Shown here: positions 20,401 through 30,963 of the stretch, one piece after another
Position numbering within the stretch: the first letter of the stretch is position 1
Layout: each line of letters begins with the position of its first letter
DNA from: Isochrysis galbana
Taxonomy: Eukaryota; Haptophyta; Isochrysidales; Isochrysidaceae
Length of the DNA: 64,000 nt
Direction of reading: 5' to 3'
Assembly: GCA_018136815.1 (NCBI GenBank)
Contig: CM030937.1
Location: 1,104,253-1,168,252, forward strand
The notes under the pieces: model-generated
The model's input: only the letters and a program-made list of their open reading frames with translations
What the model was told of the DNA's origin: nothing
Databases searched by the model: none
Position numbers and translations under genes: made by a program

Positions 20401-20530
20401 ACTCCGCTCTCTTCTCTCTTCTCTCTTCTCTCTTCTCTCTTCTCTCTTCTCTCTTCTCTCTCCTCTCTCCTCTCTCCCTCTCTCCCTCTCTCCCTCTCTC
20501 CCTCTCTCCCTCTCTTCCTCTGTCTTCTTT
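20401..20530. repeat. CT-rich microsatellite (TCTCTTC)n/(CTCTCTCC)n
   Basis: About 120 bp of regular TCTCTTC then TCTCTCCC repeats, ending about 95 bp before the DUF3119 start codon. It lies in the divergent promoter region shared with the OTU-NADAR gene. Confidence 0.9.
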
Positions 20531-20622
20531 CTTGGTCCTACTTTCCTACTCTAGTCTCTAGTTTCTGTAATCTTGCTTCCGATTCCAGGTCCCTCTCCAC
20601 CCGCTCTCCCGCTGGCCCTATC

Positions 20623-21123
20623 ATGGCGGCGGCGCTCCTGCTGCTCGACGCGGTGGCGAGCTCGGCGCTGTGGCCGCGCGTTGTTCTCCCGGCCGACTAC
20701 AGACTCGGCGTGGGTCTAACAGGAGCCTCTGGTGCGCTTTCTGTTGCTAGTCTTGGCTTGGCAACACCCCTAGCTCTTCCCCTAGGCGCTGTTGGGCTGC
20801 TGCTTGTCAACCGTGCACGTGTCGCACGCTTCGTGTTTGATGATGAGGCTCTGGAGATCATGACTGAGCGTGAAAATGGCGAGCTTGTACCTACAGGGCC
20901 CAATTTTGCCGTCGGCGGGCAGAACCGCTGGCGCTATGACCAGATCAAGGAGTGGCAGTTTTTTCCGACTGCCGACTTGCCTGCTCTCTTGTTCTTCCGG
21001 GAAGCCTCAGGCCAAGCGCACCTTTTCCCAGCGTTGGCCGATCCAGCCGAGCTTCGTCGCATGTTCGCAGAACGTGTAGGTGCTGACCGGGAAAGCAGTG
21101 AAGCGTTTCCGGACCTCCGGTGA
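20623..21123 (+). CDS. DUF3119 family protein, plastid/cyanobacterial type
   Basis: 166 residues, one exon. Two hydrophobic segments (about 24-45 and 46-62: GLTGASGALSVASLGLATPL, LGAVGLLLVNR) are followed by a soluble beta-rich part with the family blocks FVFDDEALEIM, GGQNRWRYDQIKEWQFFPT and PALLFFREASGQAHLFPALADPAELRRMF. DUF3119 proteins are found in cyanobacteria and in plastid-bearing eukaryotes; the function is unknown, and a thylakoid or envelope location is inferred. The frame stays open upstream through the CT microsatellite, so a longer N-terminus carrying a targeting peptide (for example through LVSSFCNLASDSRSLSTRS) is possible; I chose the ATG after the tract. Confidence 0.75.
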   Translation: MAAALLLLDAVASSALWPRVVLPADYRLGVGLTGASGALSVASLGLATPLALPLGAVGLLLVNRARVARFVFDDEALEIMTERENGELVPTGPNFAVGGQNRWRYDQIKEWQFFPTADLPALLFFREASGQAHLFPALADPAELRRMFAERVGADRESSEAFPDLR

Positions 21124-22582
21124 CACCAGCAGCAAAATTCTACACAGCTGATGCAAATTGGCTGGCTAGCATTGGTTTTGCTACTGGTGTAGGGACATTT
21201 GTACATAATACGTTAATACGAATGGGTCATGTAGGCCATCGCTGTGTGATTGAGTCATGCAGGTGCTGATGCCGACTTCTGGTCGGCCCTTCCTGGCCTA
21301 CACCCAAACCATCTATAGGCGAAGTTGTTCATTCCGATGCATTCCCCCCGCTTCAGCCTCTTCAGGCGCTTAGACTTAGTCTTAGTGCCGTAAATAGTGT
21401 CATAGAGTCCGCATGTAGTAAACACCGCAACGGCAAACACCACGAAAAATTACCCTCACGGGAGTGGCTCCTCTTCAAACAGCAAACAAAATGCAATAAT
21501 ATAGAATATTGGCGCTAGGCGGGGGCCATGGCGTGCCCTGTCGACAGTGCATACGCACACACAATATTATGGCGCTATAGGGCGCTTGTGTTTACCATTA
21601 CAAGGTGGAGCAGATTAAATGGATGCAGCGGCGGAGCCGACAAATATTCAGGGCCCGAAGCGGGCGGGAGCCGCTACGCAAGATGCAAGTAAATCTGCTA
21701 GGAAATGAAACCACGCCGCAGCATTACGTACGCGTCATGGCTGTGGCTATGGACGCTATGAGCTATGATGGGCAGTATGGAGTGCTACTAGGCCAACACC
21801 AAACGTACAATGCAACGCACATTCATGCTCTTGATCGGCTACAGCGCAGGCTCAAGAATGAGACCTAAGGCGCCATGAGCATTGAGGCGAAGGCAGGACC
21901 TCCCACGATTCCCTACTCACGAAGGTGTGCTCGGGGCGAGCGCCGCTTTGTCGGTACGCGAGGCCTCTGCCGACTTCCAAGACGACCACGCCAAGCCATT
22001 GCCGTTGCTATTGGGAGGTAAAGGGCCTGTTCATGAAACGCTCGCGAGAATTCGTCCGATCTCTCGCCGCGCTAACAACTGGGCGAGCCAGCCTATGAAG
22101 CGGAAGGGCGGCTGACTAATTGAGGCGTGGCCGCCGTACGCTTGCGCGAAAGCCTCTGCGCGAAGACGTTTGCGGACCGAGCATTCAAGCGGGAGCTCGC
22201 AGTGGCCCCGCAAGTGCCCCGGAGCCCAAGACTCCATGGAGTTACCTGCTCCACCGCAAGTTTAATGATTTCGTGGAAGAAATCATTCGAAGGCCATCTC
22301 CATAGCGTGAGGCCTCGCTGCTACACGCGTCGCTGTTCATGCTCCACGCAGGCTAGCCGACTGGCGTTGCTTCGCGCAAAGGGTTCAGATCAAGAGCCAA
22401 ACCTTCCTAGCACAGCCTCAACAACTTTCGATACCACACGATGCGTTGCAAATACCGTACTTGGGCGAGAATGGATGATGGGCCACACTATGAGCCGTCA
22501 AGGAAGCATTTGGAATGTGCGCCACATTTACCATGAGGGGTTTAGATCCGGACCTGTCCTCCCCGCCTAGACGTCGAACCCA
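21124..22582. other. Intergenic with degenerate coding-like stretch
   Basis: An 87-codon frame at 21605-21868 (+), with MQRRSRQIFRARSGREP and HYVRVMAVAMDAMSYDGQYG, reads like former protein coding, and further plus-strand frames follow to about 22305. No family is recognised and there is no consistent splice pattern. It may be a decayed mobile element. Confidence 0.3.
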
Positions 22583-23861
22583 TCACTCAGCCAGCTTGCT
22601 CCGAACATCTTCCCCAAAGACGTAATCGCGCGCATAGCTCTCGACTATTGAGGCTGCACTCTCGTCCTGAAATGCGAGGCAGCAAGCGGGACAGTAAGTT
22701 GTACGTTGCGTCGTGATGCTACTTGCGTGATGTAATATAGGTTGGAGACACCCCAGCATTGCTGTATCTCGTCCAATGCAAGGGGCACAGACCTGCGGCA
22801 GACCGAGCCGCTGAGCGCGAGAACCATCAGCCATCTCTCCCATTGACTGGACAACGCGCGTAGCCAGCTCCGTGGGCGCTTCGTCCAGTTTCCCGAAGGG
22901 GATGCCCCTCTCTTCAGCCAATGAAGCAGCTGCCAAATTGAGCTCCGCTGCAGAGAGGGAGAGAGACGGCAGAGTGTATATGCGATCGTGCCCATTTTCT
23001 CGAAGTATACGATCTGGAATGTGAACGAGTAGCTGCTCCATTGCCGCGGCGGCGGTCTGATAGCTTGCACAAGGCAGCCGGCAGGTACCCGCGACGGGGA
23101 GGGTTGTGGACTCGCCGTTCAAAGGCTCGCGGACCGCAGATGACCAACATGTTGTCAGTGCCTTGTTGGGAGCTCCAGGTCTCACAACGATCACTGGCAG
23201 GCGGATTCCACGACCGTCGACCCACCCACGTCGTGAGTACTCGTTCACCATCATCTCGCAAACGACCTTATTAAAGCCGTACGTGTTGCCCGGCACCTGT
23301 TTTGTGTGATCGCCTGGTGGGGGAGCATCCTTGGTCAACGCGCCAAACGTGGCCGTCGACGAGGTGAGGAGGAAGCGAGCCATAGGTGACTTGTAACGGA
23401 TGGCTTCGAGAAGAGCGCGCTGCGCAAGAACGTTAACAGACCAAGCGCGGTCTGGTTCCACCTGCACGCACAGGGTGACACGAACCAGAGTGCTGTGTGA
23501 GCTGCACAGCAGCGACAAGCAGCGAGACCGCCTTGTCGCGCTGGCGGGTGCTTACCTCCGAATCGCCGGACACCATGGACGCAAGATGGATGATGCTGAT
23601 GTCTGCGTCGTCAACCAGCTCGTCTACCACGCCAGGCTCCGTGATGTCGCCCGTCTTGACACGCACGCGGCTGTCATTTGTCACCTCACGCGGCAGCGAG
23701 GCAGGGTCGGCGGGCATGCTCTGATCGAAGAGTGTAATCTGGCTGATGGGCTTGATGCACTTGTCTACCGGGCTCCAAAGACCCGCATTCGGCCGGAGGA
23801 AGCGCCTGGCCACCTGCAGGCCGAGAAAGCCCAGCCCGCCTGTCACCAGCAGCTGCGACAT
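22583..23861 (-). CDS. NAD-dependent epimerase/dehydratase, D-erythronate dehydrogenase-like
   Basis: Three exons: 23556-23861, 22793-23461, 22583-22666. Introns are 94 nt (GTAAGC/GTGCAG) and 126 nt (GTCTGT/TTTCAG), both phase 0; the product is 352 residues. It has an N-terminal Rossmann motif GGLGFLG (8-14), the extended-SDR catalytic set (S135/S136 in LLTSSTATFG, Y163GFNK167) and DenD-like blocks: HLASMVSGDSEVEPDRAWSVNV, NEYSRRGWVDGRGIRLPVIVV, and RPGAPNKALTTCWSSAVREPLNGE. The C-terminal RLGLPQDESAASIVESYARDYV restored by the second splice matches the family tail. Bacterial DenD oxidises D-erythronate C2 in sugar-acid catabolism. The cofactor is probably NAD+. Substrate is inferred only from similarity. 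The second intron could be read through in frame (42 codons). Confidence 0.82.
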
Positions 23862-24104
23862 CGCTCCGCCAGTTCACACCGCCGACAGGGAGCGAGCAGT
23901 AAAACCCTTGCTACTCCTACCACGTCGTCTCTTTGGGCTTTCAACGGGGTGTCACCTGCTCTCGCTGAAAGCCCCCGTGAGGTCGCGTTCTGTGAGGTTT
24001 CACAGTAAACAGTAAACCCCTCTAGCAGCCTAGGCTCCCCCTTCCTGAGGGAAAGGTTCTTTGTAGGTCTAACACTCTCTTAAATACCGATCACTCTAGG
24101 GCGG
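23862..24104. other. 5' flank of the SDR gene
   Basis: No gene. GTTTCACAGTAAACAGTAAACCC at about 23995 is a short direct repeat. Confidence 0.4.
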
Positions 24105-24149
24105 CTAGGAGCGTCTCGCCGCCGCATCGACCCTCGTTCGCCGTTCGTC

Positions 24150-24365
24150 CCCAGTTGTGGAGATGGACTGTTCCCAGGATCCGGGTAAGGCTCCTGAGAC
24201 TCCATCCTTGGCAACCCACGCGTCCGTAGGCGGCCTATCGACTTGGGTAGCGGGTGAAGATACTTGGGAAGGCTTGGGCACGGGTGCAGTGGTGACGGGG
24301 TCCGCGCGCGCCGGCGAGGGCGAATTTGGCAGTGCAGAGGGCGGTGATGGCTCCATAGGAACAGA
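24150..24365 (-). repeat. Fragment of the long-TIR transposon, inverted relative to 11890-12085
   Basis: GGAGATGGACTGTTCCCAGG, GGTAAGGCTCCTGAGACTCC, GGCGGCCTATC(G/A)ACTTGGGTAGC and the following stretch to GGCGGTGATG are the reverse complement of the interior right part of the transposon at 10464-12446, at high similarity by eye. Confidence 0.85.
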
Positions 24366-25656
24366 TTGATTCACTCTCTAGTGGGTGATTACTAGCGAGA
24401 GACCACACACAAGGCAGTAGGGGCTCAAGGGTACGAGGGGTCACGGTACGGCTTCGATCGTAGAGCGCTGCGACGGCTGCTGGGTGCGTAAGAAGACACG
24501 CCACAGCACCACTTTCTAACATAAACAAGGGCAACACGTAATAAACACGGGAGCGAAAGCCACGAAGCCACGGTGGGTCAACAGAGAGAGCGCAAAGAAG
24601 GAACCAATTGGCCAGAAGAGAACTCGTCGTCCTAGAGAGAAGGATTGCACACAGAAAAGGCGAGAAAGGGATTCGTCCATGCTTTAGCGAACATCCTATA
24701 AGATTCATCGGCGAATAGCGTCTCAACGCGAGCACAGCGGCGTGCACTTTATCTATAGCTTTTCGTCGTAGCTTAGCCATGGAGTAGTCTAGAAGCTTAC
24801 AGAGGTGTTAGACTTACAGAGTCTAGACGCTCGAGGTTCTTGAGGGTGTATTTTAGCCAGCAAGATGCTCGCTACTTCCTTGGTCTTCATCGACACGTGC
24901 TTACTACTCCGTTGATCTCCATGCCTGGGTGCTCAGTCCAGAGCTAGAGCATATTCATATTCCGAGTAGAAAGAAGCCTATAGAAGCTGCTTGGCCACGT
25001 GGGTATAATGGTAGACCAACATTGAATGAAGTGTAGTGATTGATAAAAGCGTGGAGACGTCGTAGACGTATAGATAGACATAAGAACGAAGATTGATGAT
25101 TTACCATCGCGGTTATAACGGTAGAGCGGAAAATAGCGAAATAGCCCTGCAGAGGCTCGCGAATGCGACACCAGTCCAAAATAATAAAAAAAAATTCCAA
25201 CTGGGAAGGTGCTGGTCCGAAGTTTTTTCTTCAGTGAAGGTGCAGGTGAAGGTGAGAGTGCAGGAACTGCAGGTGCAGGTGAAGACACGGTGAACGGGGC
25301 GCGCTGGGCGGCCAGTAGCCCGCCAAGGTGGCTGTTGATCGTGCTCGCGTGGGATTGCAAGTTGAGAGCCAAAATTGATCAAGTGGTGGGGCACACCACC
25401 CATGTTATCGGAAAAAATAAGCAGGCACCTGCACTGCACGCACACTCCTTCACTCCAACTGCGGCATCGACGCCACATACAGCTGCGGAGCCCGCGCGCG
25501 CACATCAAATCCCGCGCGCACACACCCGTTCTATTCAATACAAGATCCTCAAGCTGATTCATTCACTTATGCGGACATGGGAAGCGCAGCAGCGGAAGTG
25601 CAGCAGCAACACAACAGCCCCGCGCTGAACACATGAAGCCAGCGGGGGGCCCATTT
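24366..25656. other. Intergenic, no supported gene
   Basis: Several open frames exist on the minus strand (24235-24780, 24944-25562) without recognisable domains. A run of GCAGGTGAAGGTG-type short repeats lies at 25235-25300. It separates the transposon fragment from the DUF7869-type transposase. Confidence 0.35.
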
Positions 25657-28096
25657 TCAGAGGCTGGGCACGTTGTTGTCGCTGTCGCTCGAACATGCTC
25701 CCTCCGCTATTTCACCCTGCTGCGTTTCCTCGTGCTGTTCGTCCGTCTCGACTCCGGCTGATTCCAGACGCGTGCGCTCCCTGCCGATCTTGTAGAAGAA
25801 GACAGCCAGCACTGTGCGAGCAACCTGCATCTGCACCGCCCTGGCCCGTGAAGCGCTTGAATGGATGCAGGCCCATCTCATCTTTCGCCCACGAGCTGAA
25901 GTCGAAGAGGCAGGGAAGGACCTCGGCTTTTCTGGCCAGATAGTCAGGAGTACGGGCAACGGAATCGTCGACGAGCTTCATCATGTCCTCCACGAAGAGG
26001 ATCTCACGGCCGCGCAAGCCCCTAGTCACGACGCCGAAGATCTGGTCGATCACCACGTGCGTGTGGCCCACGTCGAGGAAGAAGACGCGCACGCGACGAC
26101 ACCGACCGGTCGCCACAAGCCAGGCCGCCATCGCGAAGGTGGTGCTGTTCTTGCAGTCCCCCGTGGTGTTGTCTAGCTGAATGTGCATCTCCTGCGGCCA
26201 GAAGCCATAGTGGTCACGCATCCTGCACATGATTGTCCACAAGCAGGTCCACGTCGAATTCGCACCACCGTTCTGCGACTCGTGGATGAGGAATGGCGTG
26301 AAGGCGTAGCCGTACGAATAGACGCCCATGAGCTTGAGTTTGAAGAAGTCGCACTTGCTGAGGGACTTGTGCCGTCGGCCGAGGAATTTCGGGAGCTCAA
26401 AGTTCTTCTGCGTCGCGCCGTCGACGATGAAGGTCCAAATGAAGCGCGGCCTGAGGATGGCTCTGAGCCCGGCGTCGTCGAGAACGCACCGCTCGACGTT
26501 CATGGCTTGCTTGTGACGAAACAGGCTTTCTGCTGCGAAAGCCCTTTCCTTAGCTGCGTCACGACCATGCATGCCCCTCGTGCGGGCGATGATGATGTCG
26601 AGCCTCTTGCATTCGTCGCACTTGGAGTAGGTGAGAGCCTTCTTTTCCTTCAGACGCTTTTCCGCCTTCCAAACTGTCTTGAGCATTTGCATACTACCGA
26701 TGACCCCCACAGTTGAATCCTTGAAGTGCTCCTTGCAGTGCTCCCACTTGATCTTCCAGGTGGACTTGTTCACGTGCGTGATGCGGTTCTGTTCGCATGC
26801 TCCAGGTGCTCGTGAAGTTGAAGAAGGATCTCCAGGTTGCTGCTCACCCTGATCCATCACTTGGCGGACGTAGGCGGCCAGCAGCCTGGTGTGATTGTGC
26901 TGTTTGGACACCTGGTTGGACCCGACAAACTGCTCTGGTATCTCAAGATCCCCCGGCACGCCGGCGACGGTCTCCACCACTGCCTTCACCCGCTTGAAGG
27001 CGCTCGCCGAGCAGCCGTACAGAACTGCAGTACTGTGCACGCACAGGCTCACGCTGCTAGCAACACCCAAGGGTACGATGACTTCGGTGAACCCGTTCTT
27101 GGAGCGGTCATAAGCAGGCCGCAGAATGCCTTCGAGGACCCGTGTCGGGCTGCCGCCCATCTTGAGCATCTGCATGTTGAAGTGATGCCTGCAGCTCAGC
27201 ACGTTGAGGACCGACAAGCCTGCCAAGCAGTCGCCATTGCTGCAGCTGGACGGGCACAGACAGGTCAGGGCAGCTTCGATCGACGACGACGCCGTGTTAT
27301 CCTTGAGTTGTGTGGAAGAGCCCTGCCCAGGAAAGGCAAACTCCGCAGACCACAGACTAGACGAGTTTGACTGCCACCTGCGCAGTGCACGCCACGACTC
27401 CTTCGTGACGATTCGGCGCGAACTGCGCAGATGCACTTTCCGACTATCCGGACAAGGGGTGAGACGAGAAACGTCTTGAAGAACGGGGGGAACGGTTGAC
27501 CTCTCAGCCCAGACTTCATCCCCTTCTCCCATGCCCACTTCCTGCTCTGATTCGCAGGGTGAGCACTCTGCAAAGCAGTCTTGTGAAGGTGCAGCAGACA
27601 CGTCTGCGGACGGCGGCGGGCTTTGGAGAGCAACAAGCTGGCACGAGACAAGAGCAGACCGGGCTGCAAGCCAAGTTACCGAAGCATCTATGGCCTTCCT
27701 TTTGCGCCGACGCTCGCTGCTCATAAGGTTTGAGATTATCGGAGCACGTGCACTCGTCCCGCTGCCACTGCAGCTCGACGCAGGCGTTGGCACACCTGCA
27801 GCAGCACATGCATCCATGCCACCGCTCGTGCAGGCGTCTCGATCGGCGTCCGCTATGCGCATTCCGCCCTCCCCGTTCATCGACGGCGTTTCTGCGCCAC
27901 TGCTGAAGTCGGGCGTGCAAAGGGCCACCTCTGCTGCCCCGGCAGCATCCGGGCCGTTCGTCGCTGCAGCACTCTCGCAAGCTGCACCACTCCCGCAACA
28001 CTGGGAATGCGTGACGCTAACTAAGCCTTCGCCTTCTGAAGGAGCCCAGCCGGAGAGCGCCTGACTCACCATTGGTTGCCAAATCTGCGACACCAC
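25657..28096 (-). CDS. DUF7869-type DDE transposase, frame-broken near C-terminus
   Basis: A single frame of up to 794 codons. The N-terminal third is low-complexity Ala/Ser/Gly; the first convincing Met may be at MSSERRRKRKAID. Core blocks: a Cys motif SKCDECKRLDIII, the strand IWTFIVDGATQ (candidate first Asp), PQEMHIQLDNTTGDCKN (second Asp), and VRVFFLDVGHTHVVIDQIFG (third Asp). This spacing and the QLDN/VGHTH-x3-DQ-F pair are typical of DUF7869 proteins, which have an RNase H-like integrase fold and occur in eukaryotic transposons. Near 25850 the conserved reading continues in another frame (VARTVLAVFFYKIGRERTRL to a stop at 25657), so the copy is probably one frame break away from intact. 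I find no clear terminal repeats. Confidence 0.65.
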
Positions 28097-28225
28097 TGAC
28101 TTCGGGCGCTCGACTGGCGACCTCTACGGCCTCAGCAGCATCCTCGCAGTTTGCCGCTGCAGCACTCCAGCAACCCCGGGAGTGCGCAACGCTACCCCTT
28201 CGCCGTCTGAAGGAGCCTAGGCCCG
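27880..28225. repeat. Imperfect tandem duplication, about 175-bp unit, in transposase 5' end
   Basis: CTGAAGTCGGGCGTGCAAAGG...GCCTTCGCCTTCTGAAGGAGCC (27905-28045) recurs as CTGACTTCGGGCGCTCGACTGG...CCTTCGCCGTCTGAAGGAGCC (28095-28220). It repeats the Ala/Ser-rich start of the transposase frame and its upstream flank. Confidence 0.65.
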
Positions 28226-29244
28226 AGACATGACCATTAATGCAAGCCGGGGCGCTCAGATGACCCGCCCGCCCGCCCCCGGGCTCTGCCGGGGTCTCTG
28301 CAGGGCCTGCTGGGACATCTTCACCTGCGTCTTCACCTGCGTCGGCGTGCGGCATCGGCCAGCGGCTCAGTGCAGCCGCCGATATTCCCAGTTGTAATTA
28401 TTTTTTATTAAATCCCAAATGGAGTTTCCCCAGCCAATCTAGGATATATCATTCACCCGACACCCGACTCCCGGCGGGGAGGGTAAAATATGCGCCTAAG
28501 CTTCACTGTCACTATGCGGCCGCACGGCAAAGGACGTGGATCACTATGCGGCCGCACGGCAAAGGACGTGGAGGATAGAGCATAGAGCGTAGAGCGTGGA
28601 AATCGCATCATCTAGGATGAATACGATAGGGGAGCTCGGCCCCCCAGCCCCCCCACTATTGAATTTCAGTGAGAGATGCTTCACCTGACCTTGCTTAGAT
28701 CCACTCCTGCGCCTAGCGGCTGCCCGCGACCGCAACGCAAATGCAAATGCCACAATGCCACAGCCATCGACCCCGAACCCCATTGAAAGCCGCGCGTTCG
28801 AGAATGCCTGGAGCTCCTTCTGGGCCAACTTCGCTTTGGATGCACGCAGGGGGCGATGATGGATGTGGAGGGAGAGAGGGAAAGCGGGGAGCATAGCGCG
28901 TAACATTCAGCTTTCGGCTACATTCTACATTTGGCTGTATTAACATTAACATTAACATATCCCGATGCCCCGCCACCCCCTTAGGTCTCGAGTGAGCACC
29001 TCGCAATCTACCCCCATCGCCGCACAGTATACAGTATTCCTGCGAAATCGTCTAAGGAGGCACGAAATCTACGAGCGTTTCTCATTCTGGAGCATACGTA
29101 GCGCAAGGACTTCTCTGTACTCAACAAGGCTAGGATCCCCAATGGAGACGAGATATAGCGAACCGGCACCCGACGGAAGTCACAAATACACATGCTTGAA
29201 ATCAAGTTTCGGGCAAAAGCTCGGATTATATTCGGACATGCGTG
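28226..29244. other. Intergenic; 30-bp tandem duplication
   Basis: CACTATGCGGCCGCACGGCAAAGGACGTGG occurs twice in direct succession from about 28511 and 28542. No gene is supported; 28544-28906 and 29008-29258 hold only unrelated open frames. Confidence 0.5.
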
Positions 29245-30045
29245 CTAATCACCTCTAGGGACACAACCGCAACGACGAGGTCCAGTGTCAGGGAGGAAAT
29301 CATCGTCTTTATTCTTGAGCTTTCCTTCGTAGCGCTTGATCAGTTTATCTAGGTCCTTGTTGAAGGCGCCATCGACGGTATTAGACACCTGAAGCGCCCG
29401 CGAAACCAAGGCGTTGAGCTGGAGAGACGGCTGGCTGTCTAGCCAGCGAGGGCGATCGGAGCGATGTTGTGGTTCAACCACAGTAGCCCCTCCGGAGCCA
29501 AAGTCGGTACGGCAAGGTGAGGCGAGAATCGTTGGGCTATCGATGCTGCCAGAACCGAAGATGGCGGATGCATCACGTAGGCACCGTGGCGCATGGGTAG
29601 GCGACGAGACTACCACGATAGTGTCCACGCGATGGCGTCTGAAATGCTCACGGGCAGCCTCCAGCTCCTGCCGCGTGTTTCTAGCTTGCTCCAGCAGTAC
29701 GACTTTCTTGAGCTCCTGTCGGATCGCTCGCACACTGAAATGAGGTAGACCCGACAACTCGGACACATGATTCAGCGCGAAACGTCTCGTATGCTCCGCC
29801 TCGCTGATACCGTCATCGTCGCATGTGCCTCCTGAGCCAAGGATCACAACTCTGGCCTTGAACCTTCGTGCCAGCAACAGGCCATGGGGCACTCGGCCGT
29901 AGCGCCCGTCCTGCGGCGAGCCCCAAACGACGTGTTGCCAATCCTCGGCACCCAGATCGAAACCGTGCACGATCACACCCACCCGGGAAGCGGATGCAGG
30001 GGCGGCGCCCACCGCCGCGACGACGAGCGCTGCCGCCGTCCGCAT
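29245..30045 (-). CDS. DUF218 (YdcF/SanA-like) domain protein with signal peptide
   Basis: 266 residues from the ATG at 30045, which opens a classical signal peptide (MRTAAALVVAAVGAAPASAS). The domain blocks are IVHGFDLGAEDW, GLLLARRFKARVVILGSGGT, SEAEHTRRFALNHV, ARNTRQELEAAREHF and TIVVVSSPTHAPRCLRDA; the last is the conserved SSPTHxxR strand-loop of DUF218. Bacterial relatives act in envelope or polysaccharide processes; the biochemical activity is not established, so I assign only the domain. An in-frame ATG at 30108 would add 21 basic residues. The gene is divergent from the SDR gene at 30964. Confidence 0.7.
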   Translation of the reverse strand: MRTAAALVVAAVGAAPASASRVGVIVHGFDLGAEDWQHVVWGSPQDGRYGRVPHGLLLARRFKARVVILGSGGTCDDDGISEAEHTRRFALNHVSELSGLPHFSVRAIRQELKKVVLLEQARNTRQELEAAREHFRRHRVDTIVVVSSPTHAPRCLRDASAIFGSGSIDSPTILASPCRTDFGSGGATVVEPQHRSDRPRWLDSQPSLQLNALVSRALQVSNTVDGAFNKDLDKLIKRYEGKLKNKDDDFLPDTGPRRCGCVPRGD

Positions 30046-30963
30046 GCGGACGACGCGGCGCGTCAGCTGAATCCTCCAAGAAATAGGACGGCACGACACT
30101 TTCCTCATTTTCTATCAAAAGTACAAGTATTATGTATTCACGGCCCGTATTTGCATTGACCAACCACCAACAACAACAGTGCTGGGGCGCCAGTACCGGC
30201 GCCACGTTGTTGGCATAGGTCATCAGTCATGAGTCATCACTAGCCAGTCTCACTGGAGGGGGCCCTCCGGCTCCAGTTCCCACTCGACATTCCCCTTCGT
30301 TGCGGCCGGGAGGGAAGAGCGGAAGCGGGAGGCGGAAGACGAAAGCAGAGAAGCAGAAGCAGAGCCCTATCCCTATAGCCCCCGTCTACAGCGCCGCCCT
30401 GACGCCTACGTCGTTCTGCCGCACATCGGGTGCAGCGTTCCGCGTTCCGGACGTACGTCACGGGCACGCTCTTACGCTCTTCGGCGCGGGAATCGCGCAT
30501 CCGGGCGGTGTGTGGTACGTGGTGTGTGGTGTTTGGTGTAGTGGCACTACGGCATTGCGCATTGCTGACTACTGACTACGTAGTAGGCGTGGTGGCGTGG
30601 TGGCGCGTGCTGGCCCCGGGCGGTCTTGGACCTGGGCTTGCGGGCGGGCTTGCTGGGGGCCATGAGAGGCTCTGGGGGGGGGTTGTCTTGTCCACGAAGG
30701 GCGCATATCCACGAAGCTCCTCCAGCCTCTATGTACTCTCAACTCTGAGCAGAGATGCTCACACACAGCCCTGGTGAGCGCGCGTGGTGTTTGGTGCTGT
30801 GTGCCAATCGAAAATGAACGAGTTAGTACTCCTAAGATATCTCCAAAGGGCAAAGGAGAAAGGAGGCCAGGTCCCGTGGTCTGTCCTTTCTCACTTACTC
30901 ACTCTCATCATCTCTCTCGGTTGCTCGGGCTTCGTCACATTCCCCCCGGGCCGCCCACGCGCG
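30046..30963. other. Divergent upstream region of DUF218 and SDR genes
   Basis: No gene supported. It contains a run of GTGGTGTGTGGTGTTTGG-type repeats at 30510-30600. The SDR frame is open from 30784, so part of this may be 5' coding. Confidence 0.4.

Noticed and set aside
24985-25060. tRNA-like GGTATAATGGTAGACCAAC
   Set aside because: Resembles an A box, but no B box (GGTTCRANNCC) or acceptor pairing follows at the proper distance.
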